DNA of 64,000 nucleotides from Rhodovarius crocodyli (GTDB lineage: Bacteria; Pseudomonadota; Alphaproteobacteria; Acetobacterales; Acetobacteraceae): contig NZ_SACL01000003.1 in the NCBI RefSeq assembly GCF_004005855.1, positions 434,001 to 498,000 of the forward strand, read 5' to 3'. How positions within the stretch are numbered: position 1 is the first letter of the stretch; every line of letters begins with the position of its first letter. The notes below the pieces were generated by a model that was given only the letters and a program-made list of their open reading frames with translations, made no database searches and was not told the origin of the DNA. Of this stretch, positions 1 through 7,240 are shown one piece after another. A program made the translations under genes and the position numbers.

Positions 1-2644
1 CGGCCGGGTTGATCTCGACGAACATGTCCTGCTGCAGTTCCGCCAGCCAGCGGTTGGAGCGGGTTTCCTCGCCGCCGCCCTCGTATTCGACCAGGCGGCC
101 GGAGGACAGGATGATCGGGTAGTCGCGCGCCACTTCCTTCGAGCGGTTCTGCACCGAAACACCCAGATGCGGCAGGCGGAAGCCGCGCCGGTCGGGCAGG
201 GTCGGGTACTTGTCGATCAGGTCGGTGCGCGGGGTGTAGATCGGCTCGCGGTGAACGGGCACGGGGTCCGGCAGGTTCCAGGCATTGGCGCGGGCCTTGG
301 CGTTGCCATAGGGCAGGCAGCCATGTTCCATCGCCACGCGGATGATGCCGGCCGACAGATCCGTCGCCCAGGAGACATTGCCGCCGCCGGGGCCGCCGAT
401 GCCCTCGATCACGGCCTTTTCCTGGGCCGTCAGCTCATCGTACCAGCCCAGGCGCTTCAGCACCGGCACGGTGAATTCGGGGTAGCCGTCCGTGAGTTCC
501 GAACCCTTGGAGTAGCTGCCCTCAGCCAGCAGGGTCTTGCCCTCGCGCTCCACGCCGAAGCGGGCGCGGAAGGTGCCGCCGCCTTCCTTCACGTGGAGCT
601 CGGTGTTGTAGAGCACATGGCTGCCGGGGTGGCGCATCTCGGGCGTGCCCCAGCACGGCCAGGGCAGGCCGTAAAAGTCGCCGCGGATGGCTTCCGGCGC
701 GTCGGGCTTGGCGCGCAGCGTCACCAGGTCGAACTGGTCCTGGTGCTGCATGTGCAGCTTCAGCCGCTCCGGGCTCACGCCCGAGTAGCCGGTGCTGAGC
801 GAGCCGTAGTTGATCTCGCGCAGGATGCTCTCGGCGCTGGGCTCGCCCTCGACGATCTCCATGCGCTTGAACATGTCCGCGGTGAAGCGGATGGTCATGT
901 TCCGGCGCTCGGCCGCCGTGTCCATCGCGCGGCACAGGTCGTACATCACGCGATAGTCGGTGCGGGATTCGAAGATCGGCTTCACCACCCGGCTGCCCCA
1001 CTGGATGGAGCGGTTGGAGGAGGTGCGGCTGCCGTTCGTCTCGAACTGGGTGGACATCGGCAGCAGGTAGGTGCCGTCGCGCCGGTTGCTGAGTGCCGCG
1101 AAGGTGGTCGGGTGCGGGTCGGCCACGACCAGCAGGTCCAGTGCCTCCAGGCCCTTCACCGCTTCGGGCATGCGCGTGACGGTGTTGCCGCCATGGCCGA
1201 ACACCACCATCGCCTTCAGGCGGTCACGCTGCTGGATCTGGTCCTTCGGCAGGGTGATGGCATCGAAGTAGCGGGTGGTCGGGATGCCGGGCGTGGTCAT
1301 CATGGCCGGGCTGTCGAAGCGCGAGACCATGCTCTCGTAGGAGACGTTCCACACGCGCGACCAGTGGCGCCACGCCGCCTCATCCAGGCCGTAGTAGCCG
1401 GGCAGGGAGGTGACATCGAGGCCGAAGTCGGTCGCGCCCTGCACGTTGCAGTGGCCGCGGAAGATGTTCGCACCCGTGCCCGGCTTGCCGACATTGCCGG
1501 TGGCCAGCAGCAGGATGGAGTAGGCGCGCACATTGGCGGTGCCGACCGTCTTCTGGGTGGCACCCATGCACCAGATCAGGGTGGAGGGCTTCTGGGTGGC
1601 GAAGATCTCGGCCACCTTGCGCAGCTGCGCGCCGGGCACGCCGGTCACGCGCTCCACTTCCTCGGGGTTCCACTTGGCCACCTCGGCGCGGACATCGTCC
1701 ATGCCGTAGACGCGCTGTGCGATGAACTGCTTGTCCTCCCAGTTGTTCTGGAAGATGTGCCACAGCATGCCCCAGATGATGGGGATGTCGGTGCCCGGGC
1801 GGATGCGCACGTATTCGGTGGCGTGCGCCGCGGTGCGGGTGAAGCGCGGATCGATGACGATCAGGTTCGCGCGGTTGATCTCCTTGCCGGTGAGAACGTG
1901 CTGCAACGAGACGGGGTGCGCCTCCGCCGGGTTGCCGCCCATGATGATCATGGTCTTGGCGTTGCGGATGTCGTTGTAGCTGTTCGTCATCGCGCCATAG
2001 CCCCAGGTGTTCGCGACACCTGCGACCGTGGTGGAATGGCAGATGCGCGCCTGGTGATCGACGCTGTTGGTGCCCCAGAACGCCGCGAGCTTGCGGTACA
2101 GATAGGCACCTTCGTTGCTGAACTTGGCACTGCCCAGCCAGAAGACGGAATCGGGGCCGGAAGCCTGGCGCACGGCCATCAGCTTCTCCGCGATCTCGCT
2201 CATCGCGGTGTCCCAGCTGATGCGCTGCCACTGACCGCCGACCAGCTTCATCGGGTACTTGATGCGGCGGTCGCCATGGACCAGCTCACGCACCGAGGCG
2301 CCCTTGGCGCAGTGGGTGCCGCGGTTGATCGGGCTGTCCCAGCTGGGCTCCTGGCCGACCCACACGCCGTTCTGCACCTCCGCCGTCACGGTGCAGCCGA
2401 CCGAGCAATGGGTGCAGACGTTCTTGATGCGCTGCACGGGCTGGGAATGGTCCAGCACGCCGGCGCCGGCGCCGGCCGCTTCGGCCATGCGCGGCTTGAG
2501 GCCGGAGAAGGCGGCGAGCCCGGCGCCCGCCACGCCGGCCTGCTTGAGGAAGCCGCGGCGGTCGAGCGCACCGGCCGAAAGCCCCTGATAGGCGGAAGCC
2601 AGGCGCTGCTTCGCGGCCTTGCCGTCACTGCGTTTGATGAGCAT
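1..2644 (-). CDS. Formate dehydrogenase catalytic (alpha) subunit, partial
   Basis: Partial gene; the C-terminus lies beyond the left edge (about 881 residues visible). It is a molybdopterin-dependent formate dehydrogenase that oxidises formate to CO2, probably on the periplasmic side. Residues 29-34 form a twin-arginine signal (DRRGFLK) followed by a hydrophobic stretch. Cys77, Cys80, Cys84 and Cys112 form the N-terminal 4Fe-4S motif (CTHCSVGC...GTHC). The Mo/W ligand position (RICHS, Cys202) is encoded by TGC at 2041-2039, so this is a cysteine enzyme, not a selenoprotein. The ATG start at 2644 has a GAGG Shine-Dalgarno and lies 12 bases after the stop of the small Tat protein gene upstream. 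The iron-sulfur beta and cytochrome subunits would be expected beyond the window. The family is certain; the exact subtype (FdnG/FdoG-like) is inferred. Confidence 0.95.
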   Translation of the reverse strand, partial: MLIKRSDGKAAKQRLASAYQGLSAGALDRRGFLKQAGVAGAGLAAFSGLKPRMAEAAGAGAGVLDHSQPVQRIKNVCTHCSVGCTVTAEVQNGVWVGQEPSWDSPINRGTHCAKGASVRELVHGDRRIKYPMKLVGGQWQRISWDTAMSEIAEKLMAVRQASGPDSVFWLGSAKFSNEGAYLYRKLAAFWGTNSVDHQARICHSTTVAGVANTWGYGAMTNSYNDIRNAKTMIIMGGNPAEAHPVSLQHVLTGKEINRANLIVIDPRFTRTAAHATEYVRIRPGTDIPIIWGMLWHIFQNNWEDKQFIAQRVYGMDDVRAEVAKWNPEEVERVTGVPGAQLRKVAEIFATQKPSTLIWCMGATQKTVGTANVRAYSILLLATGNVGKPGTGANIFRGHCNVQGATDFGLDVTSLPGYYGLDEAAWRHWSRVWNVSYESMVSRFDSPAMMTTPGIPTTRYFDAITLPKDQIQQRDRLKAMVVFGHGGNTVTRMPEAVKGLEALDLLVVADPHPTTFAALSNRRDGTYLLPMSTQFETNGSRTSSNRSIQWGSRVVKPIFESRTDYRVMYDLCRAMDTAAERRNMTIRFTADMFKRMEIVEGEPSAESILREINYGSLSTGYSGVSPERLKLHMQHQDQFDLVTLRAKPDAPEAIRGDFYGLPWPCWGTPEMRHPGSHVLYNTELHVKEGGGTFRARFGVEREGKTLLAEGSYSKGSELTDGYPEFTVPVLKRLGWYDELTAQEKAVIEGIGGPGGGNVSWATDLSAGIIRVAMEHGCLPYGNAKARANAWNLPDPVPVHREPIYTPRTDLIDKYPTLPDRRGFRLPHLGVSVQNRSKEVARDYPIILSSGRLVEYEGGGEETRSNRWLAELQQDMFVEINPA

Positions 2645-2656
2645 GGCGCGGGGTCC

Positions 2657-2878
2657 TCAGTAGCGGTTCGTGCGGTAGAAGGCCTGCACGTCGGCGCTGT
2701 TGGCGTTGTAGCGGGCGGCGGTCCGCTGGGCGGCGTTTTCCTTGCGGGCATCGCGCGCCGGCACGCTGTCCGCGCGCTGGGCCAGGGCGCTGTCGGCGAC
2801 GACCGCCGCCGCCGTGCCTATGCCGAGAACCTTGAGGAAGCCGCGGCGCTCGTCCTTGGGTTTTGCGTTCTCGGTCAT
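2657..2878 (-). CDS. Small Tat-signal protein of formate dehydrogenase operon
   Basis: A 73-residue protein that is almost entirely a twin-arginine signal: ERRGFLKVLG at residues 10-19, a hydrophobic alanine-rich core, then AQ and a short tail rich in Arg, Ala and Asn. It matches the small 'formate dehydrogenase region Tat target' proteins that sit just before the catalytic subunit gene in many proteobacteria. Their role is unproven; an accessory or small-subunit function in assembly or export has been presumed. ATG at 2878 is one base from the stop of the TorD-like chaperone gene, and the stop lies 12 bases before the catalytic subunit ATG, so the three are evidently co-transcribed. A longer reading from further upstream in this frame would overlap the chaperone gene and is rejected. 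Confidence 0.85.
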   Translation of the reverse strand: MTENAKPKDERRGFLKVLGIGTAAAVVADSALAQRADSVPARDARKENAAQRTAARYNANSADVQAFYRTNRY

Positions 2879-2879
2879 G

Positions 2880-3692
2880 TCAGGATGCTCCCAGCGGCAG
2901 GGCGGCTGCCGCGTTCTCGATGTCCAGCAGCGCGCGGCCGAAGCCGCCCACTGCCCGGTAGAAATCGGCTCGCTGGCTGGCCAGCAGGTCGGCGAACAGG
3001 CGGCCCGCCCAGGGGCGGATATGCCTGGCGTAGAATTCGTCGGGGCCCATGCCCGGGATCGAGGCGATCTCGCCGCGCAGCAGCCCGGCCATGGTCTCGG
3101 CCACGAAGGCGATGTGGTCCTCGGGTTCCGGCACGCCGTCCTGGCGGCGCACGCCGAGGGCCGAGAGCGTCGCGCGCAGCTCTGCCAGCGGGCGCTCATG
3201 CAGGAAACCCGTCAGGTAGTAGCTGGCATAGGGCAGGATCTCGCCCCGGCCGACGCCCACGAACAGGTCGAAATATTCGCGCTCGACGGCCTTCGGCGAG
3301 ACGCGCGCGGCGGCGGCCGACAACTCCGCGATGGCGGTGCCGATGGTGCTGTCATCCCCCGGCAGCCCGGCCACCAGGCGCAGCAGGGCCCGATCGGGCT
3401 CGATGGCCGTCAGCGCGCCCAGCAGGGCGAAGGCGCCGGCCCGATTCTCGTTCAGCAGGTCGGCTTCGGGAACGTCCTGCGCGGGCGGGGAGGGCCAGAG
3501 GTCCGGGCGCAGGATGTGGCGGGGAATGCCGGTCAGGGCCTCGATCTCGGGCGCGCGCTCGGCCGGGATTCCCTGTTGTTTCCACACGAAAACCGTGCGG
3601 CGGGACACGCCGATCTTTGCCTGGAAGGCGTCGATGCCCCCGACCGCCGCTACCGCGGCGTCGGTGCCGACCTGATACAGTTCTGTGCCCAC
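2880..3692 (-). CDS. TorD-family chaperone fused to N-terminal helix-turn-helix
   Basis: A 270-residue protein with two parts. Residues ~12-66 look like a YdaS/Cro-type helix-turn-helix (AFQAKIGVSRRTVFVWKQQG, then an IEALTGIPRHILRPDLWP-like tail typical of YdaS). Residues ~78-260 are a TorD/DmsD-like all-helical chaperone domain (EREYFDLFVGVGRGEILPYA; PEDHIAFVAETMAGLLRGE). TorD proteins bind Tat signals and help insert molybdenum cofactor; the client here is presumably the catalytic subunit two genes downstream. No ATG is available. GTG at 3692 gives a normal YdaS N-terminus and leaves an operator-like palindrome cluster outside the gene; GTG at 3758 is the alternative (292 residues). Neither has a good Shine-Dalgarno. 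Plain TorD proteins are ~200 residues, so the extra domain is real. Confidence 0.8.
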   Translation of the reverse strand: MGTELYQVGTDAAVAAVGGIDAFQAKIGVSRRTVFVWKQQGIPAERAPEIEALTGIPRHILRPDLWPSPPAQDVPEADLLNENRAGAFALLGALTAIEPDRALLRLVAGLPGDDSTIGTAIAELSAAAARVSPKAVEREYFDLFVGVGRGEILPYASYYLTGFLHERPLAELRATLSALGVRRQDGVPEPEDHIAFVAETMAGLLRGEIASIPGMGPDEFYARHIRPWAGRLFADLLASQRADFYRAVGGFGRALLDIENAAAALPLGAS

Positions 3693-3701
3693 CGGGGATG
3701 A

Positions 3702-3755
3702 GTGCAATATCTTTGCACGCAGGTCAAGAAATGGTGCAGTTTCATTGCACTGCAA
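3702..3755. promoter_or_regulatory. Cluster of TGCAA palindromes, candidate operator
   Basis: Two copies of the same 6-5-6 palindrome, GTGCAA-N5-TTGCAC (3702-3718) and GTGCAG-N5-TTGCAC (3734-3750), start 32 bases apart, about three helical turns. A further TTGCA-C-TGCAA palindrome (3745-3755) overlaps the second. The cluster lies immediately upstream of GTG 3692 of the HTH-TorD gene. The arrangement suggests binding by a dimeric helix-turn-helix protein, possibly the product of the adjacent gene itself; that assignment is inference. Confidence 0.5.
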
Positions 3756-3773
3756 CACGTCATTGACGTTAAT

Positions 3774-3788
3774 TGAGAATGATTATCA
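3774..3788. promoter_or_regulatory. Fur-box-like site
   Basis: TGAGAATGATTATCA fits the 7-1-7 Fur consensus (TGATAAT-N-ATTATCA) with one mismatch, and the symmetry continues outward to ATTGAG...CAAT (3772-3790). It is an AT-rich island in a GC-rich region, between the DUF3306 stop and the start of the HTH-TorD gene. The spacing does not fit an FNR box (TTGAT-N4-ATCAA). Iron control of an Fe-S/Mo enzyme maturation gene would be sensible but is inferred. Confidence 0.5.
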
Positions 3789-3806
3789 ATTTCAAATACT
3801 GGCGCG

Positions 3807-4478
3807 TTACTCGGGCAACGCGCCGCCGTGCCGCCGCCTGGCGGGCGCCGGCCTTTCCGCGGGCGCGGGTGGCGCGGGCGGCGGCGTTTCCACTTCGGGC
3901 ATGGAAAGCCTGATCGGCTCCAGGGGGGGCTCCTCCTCCTCGGACACCGGTTCCGGCTCGGCAATGACCGGCTCCGGTTCCGGCTCGGGCGGGGCCTCGC
4001 CGCGCTCCTTCGCCAGGGCCGCGTCGTATTCCTCCAGCTGGCCCACCGCATGGGCCAGCAGGCGCTTGGCGTCGCCGCCCAGCTCCAGCGCGAAGCCCGG
4101 CACCCCGTCGGGGGCGTTGAAATCCCAGGCATAGTCGGCAGGGCCGATGAAGTCGCGGATGGCCGGGTCCAGGCTCCAGGCGCGGCGCATGGCCAGGCGC
4201 TTCAGCGCCTCCGGCACGCCCTTCTTCAGAAAGGCCGAGAAATCGCTCTCCGCCGTCAGCGTCTCGATATCGGGCAGGGTGGCGGGGTCGAATTCCGGTT
4301 CCGGTTCCGGTTCCGGCGCGGGCACGGGCTCCGGGGCTGCCGCCACGGGTTCAGCCACCGGCTTGGGCACTGATTCCGGCACGGGCTTCGGGGTGGGTTC
4401 CGCGACCTCCAGCCCGCGCTTGCGGCGCGACCAGCGGGAAAGGAAGCCGCCTTCCTCGCTCCCTCCTTCCTTACTCAT
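3807..4478 (-). CDS. DUF3306 domain protein, formate dehydrogenase accessory
   Basis: A 223-residue cytoplasmic-looking protein. The conserved DUF3306 core is at residues ~75-150 (SDFSAFLKKGVPEALKRLAM, then RRAWSLDPAIRDFIGPADYAWDFN). It is flanked by low-complexity Pro/Glu/Val segments at ~25-65 and ~160-220, which are probably disordered. DUF3306 genes are regularly found with DUF3305 in formate dehydrogenase operons; the biochemical role is unknown. The start overlaps the end of the DUF3305 gene by 8 bases, indicating co-translation. It is followed by the only long gap in the operon (114 bases), which holds a Fur-like site and a palindrome cluster. Confidence 0.85.
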   Translation of the reverse strand: MSKEGGSEEGGFLSRWSRRKRGLEVAEPTPKPVPESVPKPVAEPVAAAPEPVPAPEPEPEPEFDPATLPDIETLTAESDFSAFLKKGVPEALKRLAMRRAWSLDPAIRDFIGPADYAWDFNAPDGVPGFALELGGDAKRLLAHAVGQLEEYDAALAKERGEAPPEPEPEPVIAEPEPVSEEEEPPLEPIRLSMPEVETPPPAPPAPAERPAPARRRHGGALPE

Positions 4479-4980
4479 CGTCGAAATCCGTCATCCGCCG
4501 GCCCAGCGCCTCCGGGTCCGCCCGGTCGCGCTTGCGCTTGAAGAACTGGCGTTCCTCATGGTGGCGCGCCACGAAGGCGCGGATGGCCTCCAGCAGCGGC
4601 GCGGGCATGGGCAGGGATTCCAGGTGGTCGTTGCCGACATCGGCGAACAGATGCGCCTCGCCGGGGTCCACCGTCACGCGCTGCAGCAGCATGCCGGGCT
4701 CGCCCTCGCCGGGGCGCAGCACCACCCAGATGCGCGGGTCCGGCGCCTCCGTGTTGTGCTTCAGGTTGTCGGTCTCGGTGCGGAACAGGTCCAGCTCCGC
4801 CGTGCCGGCGAAGAAGCGCGTGGTGCCGTCCTGCTCATGCAGCACGGTCCAGGGCGCCATGTCCGGCGGGTCCAGCAGCACGTCGGTCACGGCCCAGACA
4901 TGATCGACCCAGCGGGTCACGGCGGGGCGGCGTTCCGCCAGCACCCCCACCACGATGCTGGCCAGGGGCGGCACGCTCAT
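4471..4980 (-). CDS. DUF3305 domain protein, formate dehydrogenase accessory
   Basis: A 169-residue protein matching DUF3305: an N-terminal VVGVLAERRPAVTRWVDHVW segment, a WTVLHEQDGTTRFFAGTAEL core, and a basic C-terminus (QFFKRKRDRADPEALGRRMTDF). No signal peptide or membrane segment. It overlaps its upstream neighbour by ATGA (4977-4980) and the downstream DUF3306 gene by 8 bases. Members of this family co-occur with formate dehydrogenase genes; no reaction is established. Family assignment is from recognised sequence features; function is inferred from context only. Confidence 0.85.
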   Translation of the reverse strand: MSVPPLASIVVGVLAERRPAVTRWVDHVWAVTDVLLDPPDMAPWTVLHEQDGTTRFFAGTAELDLFRTETDNLKHNTEAPDPRIWVVLRPGEGEPGMLLQRVTVDPGEAHLFADVGNDHLESLPMPAPLLEAIRAFVARHHEERQFFKRKRDRADPEALGRRMTDFDDE

Positions 4981-5999
4981 TGCACGGATTCCAGCGGAAG
5001 GCCCGTGACCAGGTTCTGCGGCTTCATGCGGATCACCTGGGCCCGGTCCATCGCCAATGCCAGGTAGCAGGGCTTGCCGCGCTGCTTTTCCAGCACGCGG
5101 GATTCATCGGTGAAGCGCAGCACGCCCAGCCACATAATGCGCGCCAGATCGGCCTGGGGCAGCTTCTTGCCCTCCCACAGCCCGTTGGCGATGCGCGATG
5201 CCTCGGCATCCAGCCCCACATGCCAGGACCAGTGGGCGTCCTCGATCACCGCCGCCGGCTCGATGGTCACGCCGATGCCCAGCACATGGCCGATGAAGCG
5301 TTCCAGCGCGCGGGCCAGCGCCTTCTGGCCGTCACGCGTCTCAGCGATGTCCAGCGCGAAGTCATGCGCGTCGGAGCGCGCCCAGTACTGGGTGGCATTC
5401 GCCTCGGACAGCACGTCCAGCTCCACCTCGCGCGGGGTGGCGCCGGCCTCGGTCAGCAGGCGGCCCAGCGCGCCCAGGTCGCCGTCGGCGGCCTTGGCGT
5501 CCACGATCTCCTCATCGGCCAGCAGGGTGGCGCCATGGGTGATGGCCACGCGCTGGCTGCGGAAGAACAGCTCGCCGGCGCGCAGGATGTGCGTGTCCGT
5601 CACGCCGTCCAGCGCGGCCCGCGCGACCAGATGCGTCAGCATCTGCAGGAAGATGGGCGGCACGCCCGCGACACCTTCCCGGTAGAAGGCGCACCAGGCG
5701 GCCTCGATGCTGGCGTGGCGCTGCACCCGGGCACGAAAGGCCAGGAACACCTGCCAGTTCTCCCGCGCGTCGGCATCCTCCAGGGGGGAGGGATCGGCCT
5801 CGGCCAGCGGGTCCGCCATCAGCGCCGCGTGCAGGGCGCGCTCGGCGTCGCAGGCTTCCTCGGGTGGCACCAGCTCCGGCCGGGCCAGGAAGGCGCGCCA
5901 CAGATCGGGGGTGGCCACCAGCCGTCCGTCGGCGTCGCGGTCGCACAGATGGTGGCCTGAGGCGACCCAGAAGTCGCCGGGCAGCAGGGAGAGGCTCAT
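4977..5999 (-). CDS. Uncharacterised DUF6352-like protein of formate dehydrogenase operon
   Basis: A 340-residue protein beginning MSLSLLPGDFWVASGHHLCD. It has no signal peptide and no obvious cofactor motif. The central part (FLQMLTHLVARAALDG...ILRAGELFFRSQRVA) and the C-terminal part (VLGIGVTIEPAAVIEDAHWSWHVGLDAEASRIANGLWEG) look globular and conserved. I believe it belongs to the DUF6352 family, which sits beside DUF3305/DUF3306 in formate dehydrogenase clusters; the name is from memory and less certain than the context. ATG at 5999 overlaps the end of the upstream gene by ATGA (5996-5999), and its own stop overlaps the DUF3305 start by ATGA (4977-4980). The tight coupling argues for a role in making the enzyme. 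Confidence 0.7.
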   Translation of the reverse strand: MSLSLLPGDFWVASGHHLCDRDADGRLVATPDLWRAFLARPELVPPEEACDAERALHAALMADPLAEADPSPLEDADARENWQVFLAFRARVQRHASIEAAWCAFYREGVAGVPPIFLQMLTHLVARAALDGVTDTHILRAGELFFRSQRVAITHGATLLADEEIVDAKAADGDLGALGRLLTEAGATPREVELDVLSEANATQYWARSDAHDFALDIAETRDGQKALARALERFIGHVLGIGVTIEPAAVIEDAHWSWHVGLDAEASRIANGLWEGKKLPQADLARIMWLGVLRFTDESRVLEKQRGKPCYLALAMDRAQVIRMKPQNLVTGLPLESVQ

Positions 6000-6508
6000 A
6001 GCTTGGTCAGGTCCGGGCGTTCCACGGGTTCGTCCACCTCCTCGATGGCGAACACCGGCAGGCTGTTCAGTGAGGCAGGGCGACGGTGCAGGGTGCGGAA
6101 GCGTTCCCGCACCTCGCCCTTTTCCAGCGCGCGTTCCAGGGCCAGCACCGTGCCCGGCGCATGGCCCTGGCACAGGCTTTCGGCGAAGGCGATCTCCTCC
6201 TCGGCCGCGGCGCGGGCGGCGGTGGGGTCGGGCGCGCCATAGGCCGAGAGGATATGCGCGGCGAGTGCCGCCACCACCGCCTCGCGGTCCGTGGCCTCCG
6301 CCACTTCGACCAGGGTGGACCAGCCAAAGCTGGCCAGCCCCAGGAAACCGGCGCGGAAGGCCTGGCGGCGCTTGCCCTGCAGGGTTTCCTCCGTGTCGTC
6401 CCAGAAGCAGAAGCCGCCGGGCACGGCCCATTCCCCCGGCGCGGCGGCGGCCGGGAATATCACGCTGTCGGAAGGATCGAGCCTGAGGGTGCGGGGCAGA
6501 AGGGTCAC
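5996..6508 (-). CDS. Uncharacterised DUF6505-like protein of formate dehydrogenase operon
   Basis: A 170-residue protein starting at GTG 6508 (TLLPRTLRLDPSDSVIFPA), whose GTGA overlaps the stop of the upstream gene. Recognisable segments are PGEWAVPGGFCFWDD near residue 30 and an alanine/glutamate-rich helical middle. The C-terminal VFAIEEVDEPVERPDLTKL closes the protein. No signal, membrane segment or metal motif is visible. It fits the small DUF6505-type partner seen next to DUF6352 in formate dehydrogenase loci, although I hold that name with moderate confidence. Function unknown; co-translation with the ligase-like protein upstream and the DUF6352-like protein downstream is clear from the overlaps. 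Confidence 0.65.
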   Translation of the reverse strand: MTLLPRTLRLDPSDSVIFPAAAAPGEWAVPGGFCFWDDTEETLQGKRRQAFRAGFLGLASFGWSTLVEVAEATDREAVVAALAAHILSAYGAPDPTAARAAAEEEIAFAESLCQGHAPGTVLALERALEKGEVRERFRTLHRRPASLNSLPVFAIEEVDEPVERPDLTKL

Positions 6509-7179
6509 AGCGGGAAGATCTCTCGCACGCCGTCGCGTTCCAGTACCAGCCCGCCGGTGGCGGGGTCGATGCCGCGCTTTTCCCCGGCATGGTCCAGCAG
6601 GCGCGCCATCAGGTTGCGGAAGGCGCGATCCGGCCCCCGCGCCTGCCATTCGTCCAGCCCCGAGAGGAAATGCCGCGCCCAGGCATCGGTCACGGCCTCC
6701 GCGTCCACATCCTCATAGCCTTCCTCGGAAAGCGCGGTCTCGCCGGGCAGCAGGCCCGATTCATGGCCGGGCGGGAAGGCGAGGCGGCAGGTGAAGCCCA
6801 CCACCAGCCATTCGGGCACCTCATCCTCGGCCGCCGGGGCGGCGGCCAGGTGCAGCCGGCCCACGGCGCCGCTGTTCAGCACCACCGTGCCGTCCCAGCG
6901 CAGCTCCACCGGAAGCTCCGGCGGGCCCAGCACCACCAGCGCATCGGCCAGGGCGTTGGCCGCCACATGGCGGGCGATGCGCGCCTGGCGCAGCGGCATG
7001 TCGGGTTCCAGCACCACCGCGGCCTCCACACGGCCGGCGGCGCGCACGAAGCACAGCGTGCCCGCCCCGCGAGAGGGCGCGGGCGCGCCTTCCTCGGGCG
7101 CCAGCTCGACGGCGGCGCGCATCGCGTCCTGGCCCTCTCGCAAGGGCACAGGGCGGAAAAGGCTGGGAAGTTGCAGCAT
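6505..7179 (-). CDS. Biotin/lipoate-protein-ligase-like protein
   Basis: A 224-residue protein, first in the formate dehydrogenase operon. It looks like a divergent biotin/lipoate ligase (BPL/LplA fold): FRPVPLREGQDAMRAAVELA at the N-terminus, GAGTLCFVRAAGRVEAAVVLEPDMPL, VELRWDGTVVLNSGAVGRLH where BPL proteins recognise the ligand, and GFTCRLAFPP. The classical GRGRxG adenylation motif is not evident, so catalysis is uncertain. ATG at 7179 opens the operon and a divergent gene starts 61 bases away. Ligase-like proteins of this kind are known companions of DUF3305/3306-type formate dehydrogenase clusters, but no biotinyl or lipoyl carrier is encoded nearby. Confidence 0.65.
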   Translation of the reverse strand: MLQLPSLFRPVPLREGQDAMRAAVELAPEEGAPAPSRGAGTLCFVRAAGRVEAAVVLEPDMPLRQARIARHVAANALADALVVLGPPELPVELRWDGTVVLNSGAVGRLHLAAAPAAEDEVPEWLVVGFTCRLAFPPGHESGLLPGETALSEEGYEDVDAEAVTDAWARHFLSGLDEWQARGPDRAFRNLMARLLDHAGEKRGIDPATGGLVLERDGVREIFPL

Positions 7180-7240
7180 GTCTCTGTTCCCCCGGCAGGG
7201 CCGCCCCGATATAGGCACCCGGAGCACCGCTGGAAACCGC

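Noticed and set aside
2039-2041. Possible selenocysteine codon at the formate dehydrogenase active site.
   Set aside because: The codon is TGC (Cys202), not TGA, and no in-frame TGA was met; no SECIS-like hairpin is needed.
167-3766. A 1199-codon open frame on the plus strand opposite the formate dehydrogenase genes.
   Set aside because: Low-complexity Arg/Ala/Gly/His translation mirroring GC-rich codons of the real minus-strand genes, which carry clear motifs.
3772-3790. FNR/Anr box interpretation of the ATTGAGAATGATTATCAAT site.
   Set aside because: The half-site spacing is wrong for TTGAT-N4-ATCAA; the fit to the Fur 7-1-7 pattern is much better.
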